From Linepithema humile (Eukaryota > Arthropoda > Insecta > Hymenoptera > Formicidae), in NCBI RefSeq assembly GCF_040581485.1, contig NC_090128.1, positions 45,972,931-46,036,930 of the forward strand: DNA of 64,000 bases. Direction: 5' to 3'. Shown in pieces: positions 1 to 12,257 of the stretch; position 1 is the stretch's first letter, and every line of letters starts with the position of its first letter. A model generated the notes under the pieces. It made no database searches, was not told the origin of the DNA, and was given only the letters and a program-made list of their open reading frames with translations. The translations under genes and the position numbers were made by a program.

Positions 1-34
1 CGGTATCTTGTGCAAACAAAGCATTTCTTTTTTC

Positions 35-40
<6 letters not shown>

Positions 41-82
<42 letters not shown>

Positions 83-91
83 CCTCCCTCG
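41..91. repeat. (TC)n microsatellite running into a CCCT tract
   Basis: About 38 nt of uninterrupted TC dinucleotide are followed by three CCCT/CCTC units. It is the first of many CT/GA tracts in this locus. Confidence 0.95.
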
Positions 92-3000
92 ACAATGCTT
101 TCGCGAACTGCGAACTACAATTTACGAAACAATGACGTCGCGCGGCCTGGAGCCGTAATGGCCTGCCTGAAATATATGTCACGCATCATTCGCGAATGAT
201 CAGCGTTGCGTGGCGATGACAATGCACCGAGTATAATCATGCCGATCGTAATTGCACCTGGCTATAACACACAAGTGCGGTCCTCTCGCAGCAATTTATT
301 ATCGATTCTTATACGCGCACGTGATATTTGTGTAAAGTTTAACGAATCGTAGATTTGACGAATGCGTTAAATTTTCCAATGTGTTAGCGTTAACACAGGG
401 CTAAATTACATTCGTAATAACGTTTGAACTAAATTCGACGATAATAGGCAATGTGCGCGATTACAAAAACACACCGAACATATAATTACATCTTATTACA
501 ATGCGGCTGTGACGCAACGCACACTTGCTGCGCAATGTGCGCTGCAGAATATGAAAGCATTTGTTGGCATTAATTTGCGAATGGCAACGCGACTAATACA
601 CACGCGGTTAGAGATGATGGTTCCGTCATCAACGGGTTCTCGCAATATAAGCAATTAAGTGCGTAATTATATGAAACCGCACACGCCTGCGGCGACGGTT
701 ACCACAAATTCATTCAACGTGAACCACAAAGCAAATCACTGTCATGCGAAACGCGCGCTGGCAGCCTGTCAAGCGTCCCAGAAAAGTTTTGCCGAAATGT
801 TAATAGTGGACGACGTGATGCTGTGGCGTTTATCTGTGCGCTTCCGCAATGGAGTGTAAGAGCCGGATTATGACACGGTGGATACGCGAAAAAAATCTCG
901 TTGCTTCCATTTACATAAAATTATAATTATAGAAATGGTGAAATTGCGCGATGGACAAAAAAGAATAGTATTAATTGCTTAATGCTTAATTAAAATATAC
1001 ATTATATGCTTAGCATTATCGCGGCATTATTATTATGTTTGCAGCTTTCGCATTCGGCTGTGCGCTTTTTCCGAGATATTATTTTCGTTATAGAGGAGAA
1101 TAAAAAAATCGATGCGGAAATAATAAGCAATCTTTTCCTTATTACGAAGGAATTCTTTTTGCGCGCTCGACGATTTTCGCGTCTCAGACGTTTCCACGAT
1201 TGTCAACGAAATCCTAATAATTCATGTGTTAGCTTTCCCAACGAGTTCTCGTCACGCTTTTTCCACTCGCGGGAAACTGTTTACAGTAATCGAACGTGTC
1301 TGAAAGAGACGCACCCGTAGAATATGTTTGCTCTAATGGTACCTACGGGGAGAACATGGAACGTAATTTTCTTCTCTGTGTACAAGCTCCGTAATACTCG
1401 ACGCTCCCACAGTAGTTTTGACTCAGGGCTGGTTCTAGAATATTTCGGCAGTAAGCTAGTCTTACGAATACAGTAATAAAATTTGCCGTAAAATCGTTAG
1501 CGAAATATGCAATTTCCCTATCGACTCTACAGTAAACACGTACGCATATAGTAATTATTTCAATATAATAAACTTAATAATGGATTTTATAAATGTTTAT
1601 TATTTGACGTATATTTATGTTTGAATTTTATACATTGATTATTACATTATAGCATTTTACAAAAATATGTTTTTAAAGATTTTGCTATTTTAAAGCATGT
1701 AATGAATATAAAATTGCTAGATATAATTTAAAATTATCGCAATCTATTTAGAGCCGGTTTTTTACAAACGTTGAATTCTTCTTTTAAATAGCCAAGTGCA
1801 AAAATAGTAGTTAAAAATAATATTGATGCTACTGGGTCTATGCTTCTACTCACAGCGCGGTCGAGCCGGCACTGACTTTGACTCCTGCGCAACTAGTCTG
1901 CACAAAGTGGCCCATTTCTACTTTCCGTACTGCTTGGATACACTAGCGAGCTATTAGAGAGCAAATATAATTACAAGATGAAATTACTCGCTCATTCGCT
2001 AATATGATTTTCTAATTACGGCGCAGTCGGGCATTTGCGGCGAGTGATGGGACAGAAAAGAAAAGCAAAGACACGGGGGGAGGTATACAGGAAGGGGGAG
2101 TCCGTTGCCGGTCGCGCAAATGGACATTTATATGAAAGAAGAGCATCGTGATAGACAAGAATGCCGGTCGTTATGCCGGCGCTTCGGCTCAAGCAAACCT
2201 CCCGGCAGCAGATGCGTAAACGAGATAAAAGCATGTAAAAGACGCGCGGTGCAGCGTGCCGGATGCGATGCCGCCGCCTCTCGCGCGGCTTTTATCTCTT
2301 TCTAGTCCCCCGTGCGCTTTACCTATATTCTTTTACAAACTTTAAGAGGTAATTGAACGTCAACAAACTCCGTATTTCAAATTATTCTGTGCAATATTTC
2401 TTCCCCGCCGTGCCTGCGTAGCGCTGCACAGCGTCATGTCGCGTTAGTGTGAGTTATTCACCGTCCATAAGCTCCGCGCTTTATTTAACAAACGGATACT
2501 GGGCTTGTGTAAACGATCCGTATTTAGCATAATGTGAAAAGATATTTTTACTTAATGATAATCAACGTTTTAAGAAATAATTTTTACAAGTATCACAATG
2601 GATCATATTCATTTCCTTTTATTATTAGTAAAAATGTAGGTATGTTAAAGCGAGCGATAAAAAGAAAAGCCGGTGCGAGCCAAATCCCGATTAATGTTCG
2701 CGATCAGAATCGCAATCGCGTGCATCGACTACAGTTCGGTTTGCATCACAGGTTCTCTTTTCATCATTTATTATTATTATTATATTATTATTGTATTTTA
2801 TTATAAACACGCAAAAATAACTGTTATTGTTTGTAGGAAATACGTATCGTATTAGTTCGCGGTTGTTGGTATCGCATTTCGCAATAACTGGGTACCGGCC
2901 GGATTACAAATAGTGCGCAAACATTTGTGATTACACTTATTAAGCAGCCAAATATGTCGGCATCAACGATATGGGTCGGGCGTAGTGCCTTAGTCACCTT

Positions 3001-3229
3001 CGATACTCCACCGCGTAGTAATGCGATTCCTGAATTATTCATGAGAAATATGAGTGGTACTTAATCGCGCGATGCATTCCGCGCGATGAAAGTGGTAACG
3101 GGCAATTAAATTTAAATTTTAAACGCCGGACTTTATCGTTCGCGATGAATTAATCCGTTTGATACCTATCTGGCGCAGTCGGCGCGGGGCTTGTTTTGTT
3201 TGCGCGACGGCAACGTTCGCACTGCATCA

Positions 3230-3259
3230 CGCGCGCGCGCGCGCGCGTGTGCACGCACG
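3230..3259. repeat. (CG)n run with alternating purine-pyrimidine extension
   Basis: Nine CG/GC dinucleotides are followed by GTGTGCACGCACGC. Alternating purine-pyrimidine sequence of this kind can adopt Z-DNA. It also shows that CpG is not depleted here. Confidence 0.85.
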
Positions 3260-4366
3260 CTCAAACAAAATACTGAGAGCAGAGAGTTCATTTTGATTCG
3301 CACCCGGGCTCAATAACGTCCGAATTCGAGGATCCGTTTCAATAACACGCGCTGTCTCTTACAAAGCAATTGGGAAAAAAATTAGCGACAGTGCTTTTGG
3401 GGCACAAATTTGAATTAACTCCGCGCCGTCGCGCACATCGAGGAAGCGGAGAAAAAGCATCGGCCGGCGGCTCAAAGATCGGATAAGAAAGGGTAGTAAT
3501 TTGGGTGAATCCAGTGGTGCACCTAGTGAACGTAACGTTAACTGAGCAGAGAGCCGAGAAAGAGGGAGGGCAAGAGCTGCGAGTGAGAGAGGGCGAAGGC
3601 CGGCGTGGGTCGATTTTACACGGACAACGTACAATCTCTATGCATGAGGCTCACTGGGGCTACCGCTTCCTAAGTACACAGAATACGTATTTGCATTTCG
3701 GTCTTTGTACCGGTGTGTCCTGTTAGTGCGCCGTCCCTCTTCCCGTCTTGCTCGCGCCGCTTGAAGCCGCTACTCGCGCCCGTTCCTTCGTTCGCGCGCA
3801 GGTCCAGCGACGCTGCTCGGCTCGGCTCGGTTGGCTGGCTCCGCTTTACGTGTACGCGTACACCCCGTTCCGGATCTACTCGCATGGCGTTAACCGCACT
3901 GCGGTTCCCGTACGAGCCTCCAACTATCCCCCCAAGACAGTATTTATAAGCCCCGGATTAAATCATTGTTGGAGAGAGAAATTCGATACCGTACGAGTAT
4001 CGAGCTTTTCTGACGTTTCACCGCGAATGCTCGAAAGAGAGAGAGAGAGAGTCCGGTGTTTTTCTCTCCAGCTCGAGGGAGACACTCCCGGCAAATCGGC
4101 CGACATCCCCCCTCCTGTAAGAGATACTCGTACAATACTCGCTGTTTCACGTCCCTGCGACGACGATTGCGATGGATGTTAAACGAAATGTGCTATCGAT
4201 AAAACCTGCTATTTTTGGTGCAGAGCGATGTTCGGAAATATATACAATATTTGGGAAACACGTTTCGATCGAGATATCAAAATGTAGTCTCAAATTGCTG
4301 GAATAACTTTACTTCGAGTCAGTATATATTTCAGAGGAATTTCGAAAATTCGGAGTTGCCTGGAGA

Positions 4367-4370
<4 letters not shown>

Positions 4371-4397
<27 letters not shown>
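4371..4397. repeat. (GA)n microsatellite
   Basis: About 27 nt of pure GA repeat. Shorter tracts lie nearby at 4036-4051 (GA) and 4592-4609 (CT). Confidence 0.9.
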
Positions 4398-4401
<4 letters not shown>

Positions 4402-7400
4402 CAAGCGAGGGGCAAAATCAGGACTGCCAAGAGGGCTGAAATTAACATGACTTCTTGCCGCGATTCCGTCTCTGAATGTATGAACTTGCAGTACGTAAGT
4501 CTACGCTCTCGCAGACCTTGGATTAATTCATTGTTGAACAATCCAGTGTCTGCGAGGACCTGTTCCGCGAACATTCTCTCCCGCTGTCTGCCTCTCTCTC
4601 TCTCTCTCTATCTCCCCTGCGATTCTTGAAGCTCGGAATAATAACGAAAGTCCTCGGTTAGCGACACCTCGACCAAATCTGTCGCATGCGCGTCTCGAGC
4701 TCGCGGTCCGGGGAATTCTTAGCCGAGGCGGATCTCTCCGAAGGAAACATGAACTTTTCGAATGTCAAAACTTGCGTATTACACGAACTTAATTTGCATA
4801 GAAATTACAGAGGTGTAGATATGCCGCGGGCCGAGCCGAGGCGCGCCTCTGTGTATTGTACAGTGAGAAAACGATTTTTATTTGGCTACCGACGGTAGCC
4901 AGTTTGAACAAAATCTCTCCCCCTCGAAATTCCAGAATTAAATCTCCCTTGGAACGGCCGACTTTACGATCTTGGCTGTCTCGGGCAGTTTCTTTCCGCG
5001 GCAGTTAGTAAGTTGGCGGGTCCGTCGTAAAGTATCACCGATTTATGATCCCGGGTTACCGGGCCATCTACGCCGAGGGGAAATCACTATGCGGGCGATT
5101 CTCGAATCGATGGTGCGTGCGCACTGTACGTACGGCCACGGTTACGACGAAACATGAGTTACGGGCGCATTTTTAACACAAATCGCCGCAATTCCGCCCG
5201 AATCAAAGCCGCGGACGGCGAAAGCACTAAGATAACCGGAAAATAGGCAACCGTCGCGCAAATATCTTTTTCCTTTTCTGCGGTGTGGCTTTAATATGTG
5301 CTCTACCCTTTTTCTTCTCGTTTTTGCACGGTCAACCGCCCAAAACGCCGTTTAACTCCAAGCACGAATGCACGTGGCGGGTGGAAAATTGTACGTGGCG
5401 CACATGAAACAAGCAGGCATGACGAATGAAAAGCATCGGACCTGAAAGCGAAGCAATTTTAGATATTGACCTTTGACAATGCACAAAGAGGAAGTACCTG
5501 CTTTCGTGCGTGAAGCGTGACTCGGCCGGCCGCGGCGACAATTAAATCTGCCGGGCGCACTTTCGTTTCATTATATTTTTCGATCGATACCGCGTGCTGA
5601 AAAATACACGGCGTTATCAATTTTATCCGGGATCCGTTGTTAAATAGCTGAAACTGTTTCGTTTATGGATAACCGGAATACATAAAATTGTTTATTTGTA
5701 TCAAAAAAACACGGACAGTTAATTATACCGGGGGACCGAAAGTAGTTCAATTAACTTACCGATCGCGTTTGAAAAATATATTCGTTTGCGATTACATTCG
5801 GAAAATATCGCGCGCACGCGCTTTCATCTCGTTGAAAGTGTTTGCACATTGAGGTATTCGTGTTTTATACGATCCAATTTAAAAATTTGCGGAAGAGCCC
5901 GCGGAAATCTTGTAATATGTGGAAAAGGTCAGTGCGCGTGGCGCGTGTGTGTTTAACTACGTTAACGAATCGCAATATAATTATTTTCTCTACGCACCAA
6001 ATATGCAGGCGCGCTTAATGTAATAACACGGTGCAGTGTGAGCGAATAATGACGCTACTTATGTTCGCTTTAAGGTAGCTTTCACGCTTATTATAAGCCG
6101 CAGGCCGCAGGGGAGGGCCGTGGCGAAACAAAAAACCGCATATATCGCGGAATTAGCAAATTCCAGACCAAAAAATACACAGCGCGTTGTTCTAAAACTA
6201 AAAAGATGCCTGGCGGTGTATGTCGGGGAAAAAAAAGTATCTATAACAAAGTTATAAAACGTGAACATGATACAAAGCGAGAGAGATCAGAGAGCGGCAA
6301 ATATTGGAAAATTAGTACATTACTTTTAATGCAAATTTTTCGCGTATTAATAAATAACACGGAACACATTTGCCAAAGCGGAATAATCGCAGGTATAGTT
6401 TTCGCGGTCGGCGATTTTCGATCCGCGCCGACGATTACGCGAAACTTTTTCATCGGTGAAAATTGCACCGAAAATCCACCAACAATTTGCGATCGTGTTA
6501 ATATTATTTAACATTACACGTCCCCGCTATCTCCGGGACTAGCTAATCTCTGATGTGGTAATGCGGATAAATTTCCGGACGATAACATGGTACACGCCGA
6601 AATTTAATGGCAAAGCTTTATCGCGCCAAGTTCAGTAGTTAACGCGTACCCGGGGTGCTTCTGGTTTACCGCATCACCTTCCACCATTTCGCGGATCAAT
6701 TTGGCGGAGTGCATTTATATTTTAACAAAAGTGTCCGGGGGTGGGCTTACGCATTAATCTTCCACCGTCGGATTGATACGCCGGGTAGATACGCGATCGC
6801 GCGAAAACATCGCCGATAAGCTGCTCAACTAGAAATCAGATTGCAGAGACAAGATAATGGCCGGCTAATCGTAGATTAGCTGTTCTATAGTAGTGAAATA
6901 ATTAACGGTCGATCGCAGATACTCCGGCTCAATTAAATGGACGAGCGCTGCTGACGCAGATAATTAACGCGGTCGAATGTTTGCGCCTTACCGTGCAACA
7001 AAGATAATTTTGTCTGACCATCGCGTTAATGTACACACACCGTGTATTGTTTTTAGGCATTGTTGCCATTTCGTGCAATAACGCACATGTGTGTGTGTAT
7101 GTAGAGCGCTCGCAAATTAACAGCGCAATCTAAAATATCTTCGCTCAATTTGCAATTAAAAAGTAATAGATGTTTCATGTTTAAAGAGAAACTCGAAACG
7201 CTAATGATATTCTGAACAATAAATTTTTCCGCAAATCAAATTTCGCGCGCATGAATGGATAATTAAATCTTCTTTATTTAATTTCGTCTGTGTTTTATCT
7301 TGATGGAATTTTGATTCAAGAATATCGCGGTCTTTCAACTTGACTGCTGATATCGAAGTTAAAGCGCAAAGCCGAATAAAATCGTAAAGCACAGAGTTCG

Positions 7401-8657
7401 CAAAGGTCTCGAGAGTGGATCAATGTAGTGGAACGGCGGAGAACTTTCGATTAATAATTCACTGCAGGCTATACAAGTAGATTAGATTTAGAGATTGTTA
7501 TGGGGATTAAAATCTACATCTTATACGTGCATCAAGGATGCAGAACAAAGTTTACGATTAGGAGATTTGTTCGTTTTTTATCTATTCAATAAATTGTACA
7601 TATTGTTTATTTATTTATTTTTTTTTTATAAATGCGTCATATAATTTTGATGAAATATATTTAGCAAGCAAAATTTGAGTTTTAATTAATCGAAGACTGC
7701 GACAATGATGATTTTTGATTGTTGGTGAAAAAATGTTCGCATTTAATTTCATACCCGTGTTTTACTCGATCGAGAGTTCGTCATGGGGGAAGGTACGATC
7801 CGTTTAGTATCATCGGTTTCACACATTTTATCCGTTTTACATTTCAGTAATTCCATTGTCGATTGAAATTCCTTTGGAGTAACATTTTACAATCGACACT
7901 GTCGATTTATTAGCCAATTGTATACCACATGATCCACGCGTAATTCAATCGTAATATAAAATTGCGATTTACCTTTGCATTAGCAATACATAAAAGCCTT
8001 TATTTAGCAAAAAAATTAAACAAATTAAAGAAAGGTACGGATTCCCTTTATAAAAACGTATATATTTTTCCGCGCTTTGCAACAACGTGAATTTTCACGA
8101 ACACAAATTGCAAATATAAATTGAAATTGTTTTATTGCTCCCGGTGATACGTATTTCACGAGGACAGAAGATGATAGAAACCGCCGGTTTCGCAAGAACG
8201 CGACGCCGCGTTGTCGGCGGAAATTACTCGTTATGCCCGCGAGAGTTGCGGGACGTCCGACGACGGGGATCGCGCGCGATGACGATCGTCGTCAGGGGAG
8301 GCGGATAAAGTCCCTATCTCCCTCTCTTACCCCCTCTCTGACTTCTCCGCCCCCTATAATGACTAACAACTCCTCGCGTTCGCGAGCCGACTGGAACAAT
8401 GGAAACAATACGGTGATATGAGAGAAAGCCGGTTTGCATTGTCGAACAAACCGCAGACAGGGCTCCTCATTTTCTCCCTCTTCGCGTCTTTCTTCCTCTT
8501 TCGATCCCTCTCTGTCCGCATCCGTCGCTATCCGTGTTTATCCACCATCTATCCGTCCTCTCCGCTCTCCCCTCTCGGCTCTGTGCCATCGCGCACACAG
8601 AGCCGCGTGCTGTTTGTTTCAGCGTGCGTAGATCCCAGACTTAACTTTTCCGCCTTC

Positions 8658-8661
<4 letters not shown>

Positions 8662-8690
<29 letters not shown>
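8662..8690. repeat. (CT)n microsatellite
   Basis: About 28 nt of CT repeat inside a GC- and pyrimidine-rich patch (about 8290-8850). Confidence 0.9.
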
Positions 8691-8693
<3 letters not shown>

Positions 8694-10420
8694 TCCGTCC
8701 CGCGCGAGGGAAAGAATTGTACACCGCCGAATGAGCCGTTGATTCCGGAGCGGAGACTGCTCTGTCCTACGCTTCCACCGCTCTTTGTGCGCGAGTCGAC
8801 TTCACTAAGAGCTTTACCTTCCCACCCTTCATCGGCAATTAGTCAGTGATGCCGACTACTCCGCTGACTCCGTCATTATCCGCGCTGACTTTTCGAAATC
8901 GCGAAGAGTCGAGGATGAAAAGCTCTCGTACGATTCGAGCGATGTTTTTATTCACTGAAAATGTAAAAGCTCAGCGGGGTTAATTTATCAAAAATTGAGG
9001 AATTTTTGTACTTAATCGAATTAAGGACACCGATGTAGGTCAGACGGTTAAAAAGCGGCAACATAATTATAAAACATCTGTATGAAATATAAAAGTTGCA
9101 AATTGTAAGTTTATACAAATACATTTCACATATACATGTTCAACATGTCTAAAACCGCCACGATTTTCATGAATAACGCAAAACGTATCTCGGTTTGCTC
9201 TCCATTTCCGCGCGGAAAGTTATCACGAAATCTCTTCGAAAGTCTTGGCTCTATCATGCGAAAATATCTATATCATTAAGCATTCCTTCTTTACGCTGCG
9301 CGAGGTATCTGGAAAAAAGTTGGTTCGTTGGTTTTTTGTCGACTATGCTAATGGCATCAGCGTTGTTCCATGAAAGAACACCGGGCGGTCCAGATGGAAC
9401 GCGAATAAAAGCGGGTACTTGAGGAAGAAGGAGCGAATTCCCAAAGGATGTTGACACAAAACATTATACGGTTGGCCGCCGCGCCCTCGTCTCGTCTCGT
9501 CTCTTCAGCGGCTGCCGGCTAAGAAGCACAAGTGCGCGTCTTCGGAAGGTGACACTCGTGATGTGACGTCGAGGGTTGACGGGGTGTTACGGTAGTAGTC
9601 TACTCGGTGTATCGCCTACGACAGCCGGCGTGGCAATCGCACGTGCTCTCTCCTTTCCTCCCTCCCCCCCCCTCCCTCTCCCACTCTCTTGCTCACCACG
9701 CTCGGACCCGCCGAGTGCATCCAAAGAGGGTGTGCAGTCGAGTACGTGCTGGAGTAGACGCAACCCTTAGCTGCGCGTTCGCTTATCCCTCGCGGTCCAT
9801 TGTTTAGCTATTTCGACGAGCCAATCTATTTCGAGCGCATTCGACGCCCGCTGGTAGTTAATCCTCAGTTTGTCTCCGCAGTTCCTTGATTACGTCGGAA
9901 GTAAAGACGGAACCGTGTGCTATTTTACGAGCGCTAATAATATCGCGGGGATTAGGAAGAGAATGCACTCATCGCGCGGATAAAAATTTACGCGATTTAT
10001 CTTGCGAACGCGAAGATTTCATTACGCTTGTAATCCAATTTGATCCGAGAAGATGCGAGATTACGTTCGGGATTCGTATTTTTTTGATATATACTAATCC
10101 GGCGGCGCGCGCGGATAATGATGAAATCGCCAGACGGCCGACGTACGTCAGACGGTTATACGAACGGCGGCGGAATTATAACGCGAACTCGGAACTCTCG
10201 GAAGATGAAGAGTTAACTTTTTATGCGGGGCGCCTTCCTTCCTTCCTTCCGCGGGGAAATGATTACGGAGCCCGGGGAGAATGTAGGTCGCAAGATATAT
10301 CCAATCGCAGGTCTGCAGTGCGCTGGCTATTCTGACGATGGTGGAGTGCGCGCGACGTTAAGATTCGAAACTCCGTCAGCTCTGGAGAAAGAGAGATCGG
10401 GAGAAAATAAGGGAAAACGA

Positions 10421-10424
<4 letters not shown>

Positions 10425-10453
<29 letters not shown>
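10425..10453. repeat. (GA)n microsatellite
   Basis: About 28 nt of GA repeat followed by AAGGAAGGGAGGG. It creates Glu/Arg-rich open frames that are not genes. Confidence 0.9.
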
Positions 10454-10458
<5 letters not shown>

Positions 10459-11933
10459 GGGAGGGAGCGAGAAAGTAGGAAGTAAATCTTTGCCGGGTAC
10501 TACAGCTTTTATAGGAGAGAGTCCACGATTTTCTTTTTCGAGAAAACGATAACTTTCCGTATTCGAACGTGCGCGTCCGAGAGACGGGAGTCACGAGGGT
10601 GGGAAATCCTCCGGTTACCAGGAGCGTTGCTTTAGCTTATGGAAGATAAGTAATCAAGATTTAAACTCGGCTAGGCCAGTCTAAGGGAGGGAATTGCAGA
10701 CGTAAGTGCTCATTGGAGATTCCGCCGAAATAACTCACTTCACGTCGTTTCTTCCGGCTGTATTCGGCTACCGGAGGATACGCCGGCTTCGAGCCTGCAT
10801 CGTGCAGATAAAAGCACGCAGTTTTTATTAAAAACAGCTAAGCCCCAGCGACTTGTGCGTTCACAATTGACGCGCAAAGTAATGCTGTAATGCTGCAATG
10901 TTGTTATGATCTTTAATTATAATTTTAGAATTCTCCTCATTGTTAATTTATCGGAACTTTAAAAAAAAAGCCGAAATGTTTATGCCGAAAATACGCACCG
11001 AAAAACGGGTAGAGCTCGCGTACTTTGGATGCGCATTGATCGCGATTTCGCCGGAAACACACGCGGAAACACGCTGCGAGCGCGCGCGTCATTCGTTGCA
11101 CGTTCTGCGAGGGGGGGGATATTCTGTACTTGCTCGGGCTGGCTTCCAGATGAGCAATGCTGGACGGAATGCGGAATACATCGGGAGAACGGGTCGGCAT
11201 TCCTACTTAAATCAACATAACTCGGGTGATGAATGGTTAACAGGCATCGGCGCGGGGAGGGACGCAATGCGCTCCATTTATGGAAGCTATTACGGCCGAA
11301 TTTCAGCGTTAAATGTATGATTTATGGCCGGGCGTATTATCTTCGTTCATGTCCGTTGACGATACAGTGCACGTCCCACCGCTCGCACACGTCCTTCCTC
11401 TCGTCGTCGCTGACCCCTCACTCACCCCCAATCCCCCCTCATCCCCCCCCCCGCCCCAGAAAATTACTTCGCATTCGGCCGGTGGCGAGGGAAAAATCCA
11501 CCGACGAGTGTGTCCATTCGCTGACACCGCGGCGTGATTAATGCGTTTTTGATTGTTATTCGTAATACTCCGGAATTTATGGCGCATTAGAATTACGGAA
11601 TATAGCGCGGACGCGCCAGACGGACGCGCCCGCACGAAATCGTCCGCTTGCACGAATAAACGGCGACTCACGGCGACAATACCGCGCGGCGGACTCTCCT
11701 GGACTCTCCCGTATTTGGCGGAAATGCGAAAACGGCGACGCTGGTAATGGAAATTTTAAGCGTATTTAAAGTTGTATGGCGCCGCGGCGATGCGGAATGA
11801 ATAATGAAAAGGAAAGGCGGAAGGTAGAAATCCGCGAAATATGTACGAGGCGGCTCGTAATCTTAATTGAATATAGTTAAGAGGCTTTCTACCGCTCTCC
11901 ATCCGTTAATACGCATCTGGTATCCGTCCGCAG

Positions 11934-12257
11934 GCATCTCCGACGCGTCCTACGAGACGCAGGGGCCCAGCTTCGTGGCGGAGCCGCCGTCCAGGGTGGA
12001 GTTCACCAACGTGAACGGCGGCCGGGTGGACTGCACCGTGCGTGGAAATCCGCTGCCGACCGTCGACTGGCTGGCGGCGGACGGCGGCAGTATAACGAGC
12101 ATACCCGGCATCAGGCACGTCCTCAGCAACGGGACGATACACTTTCCCGCGTTCGAGGCCGAGGCCTTCCGGCAGGACGTCCACTGGGCCATTTACAAAT
12201 GCTCCGCCGTCAACAATGTCGGCGCGGTCGTTAGCAGGGACGTCACCGTCAGAGCAG
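11934..12257 (+). CDS. Dscam2: Dscam2 exon e1: Ig1
   Basis: This exon encodes the whole first Ig domain. The acceptor is TCCGCAG and the donor GCAG|GTACGT, phase 1 to 1, 324 nt. The N-terminal linker reads GPSFVAEPPSRVEFTN, the usual start of mature Dscam. The first core Cys is in VDCTVRG, the core Trp in VDWLAA and the second Cys in AIYKCSAVN, preceded by NGTIHFP. It joins the Ig2 exon through a shared GTG (Val) codon. The exon is GC-rich against AT-rich flanks. The signal peptide is not encoded here. In the family Ig1 belongs to the N-terminal horseshoe used in homophilic binding. Confidence 0.93.

Larger units (their letters stand above)
1..11933. other. Upstream noncoding region (5' flank or first intron)
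   Basis: I find no supportable exon in this stretch. The first recognised exon starts in phase 1, so a signal-peptide exon ending with one spare base must lie upstream. I looked for an ATG followed by a hydrophobic run and a phase-1 donor and found none that convinces. GC-rich, pyrimidine-rich patches at about 3370-4180, 8160-8850 and 9470-10600 alternate with AT-rich sequence and could include promoter or 5' UTR sequence, but nothing proves it. Short open frames here are low-complexity or CT/GA-repeat artefacts. Confidence 0.6.

Noticed and set aside
1006..1320. Open frame beginning MLSIIAALLLCLQLSHSA, like a signal peptide
   Set aside because: It has no phase-1 donor after the hydrophobic run, the following residues do not resemble Dscam, and it lies in AT-rich sequence 10.6 kb upstream. 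It cannot be joined to e1 from the sequence.
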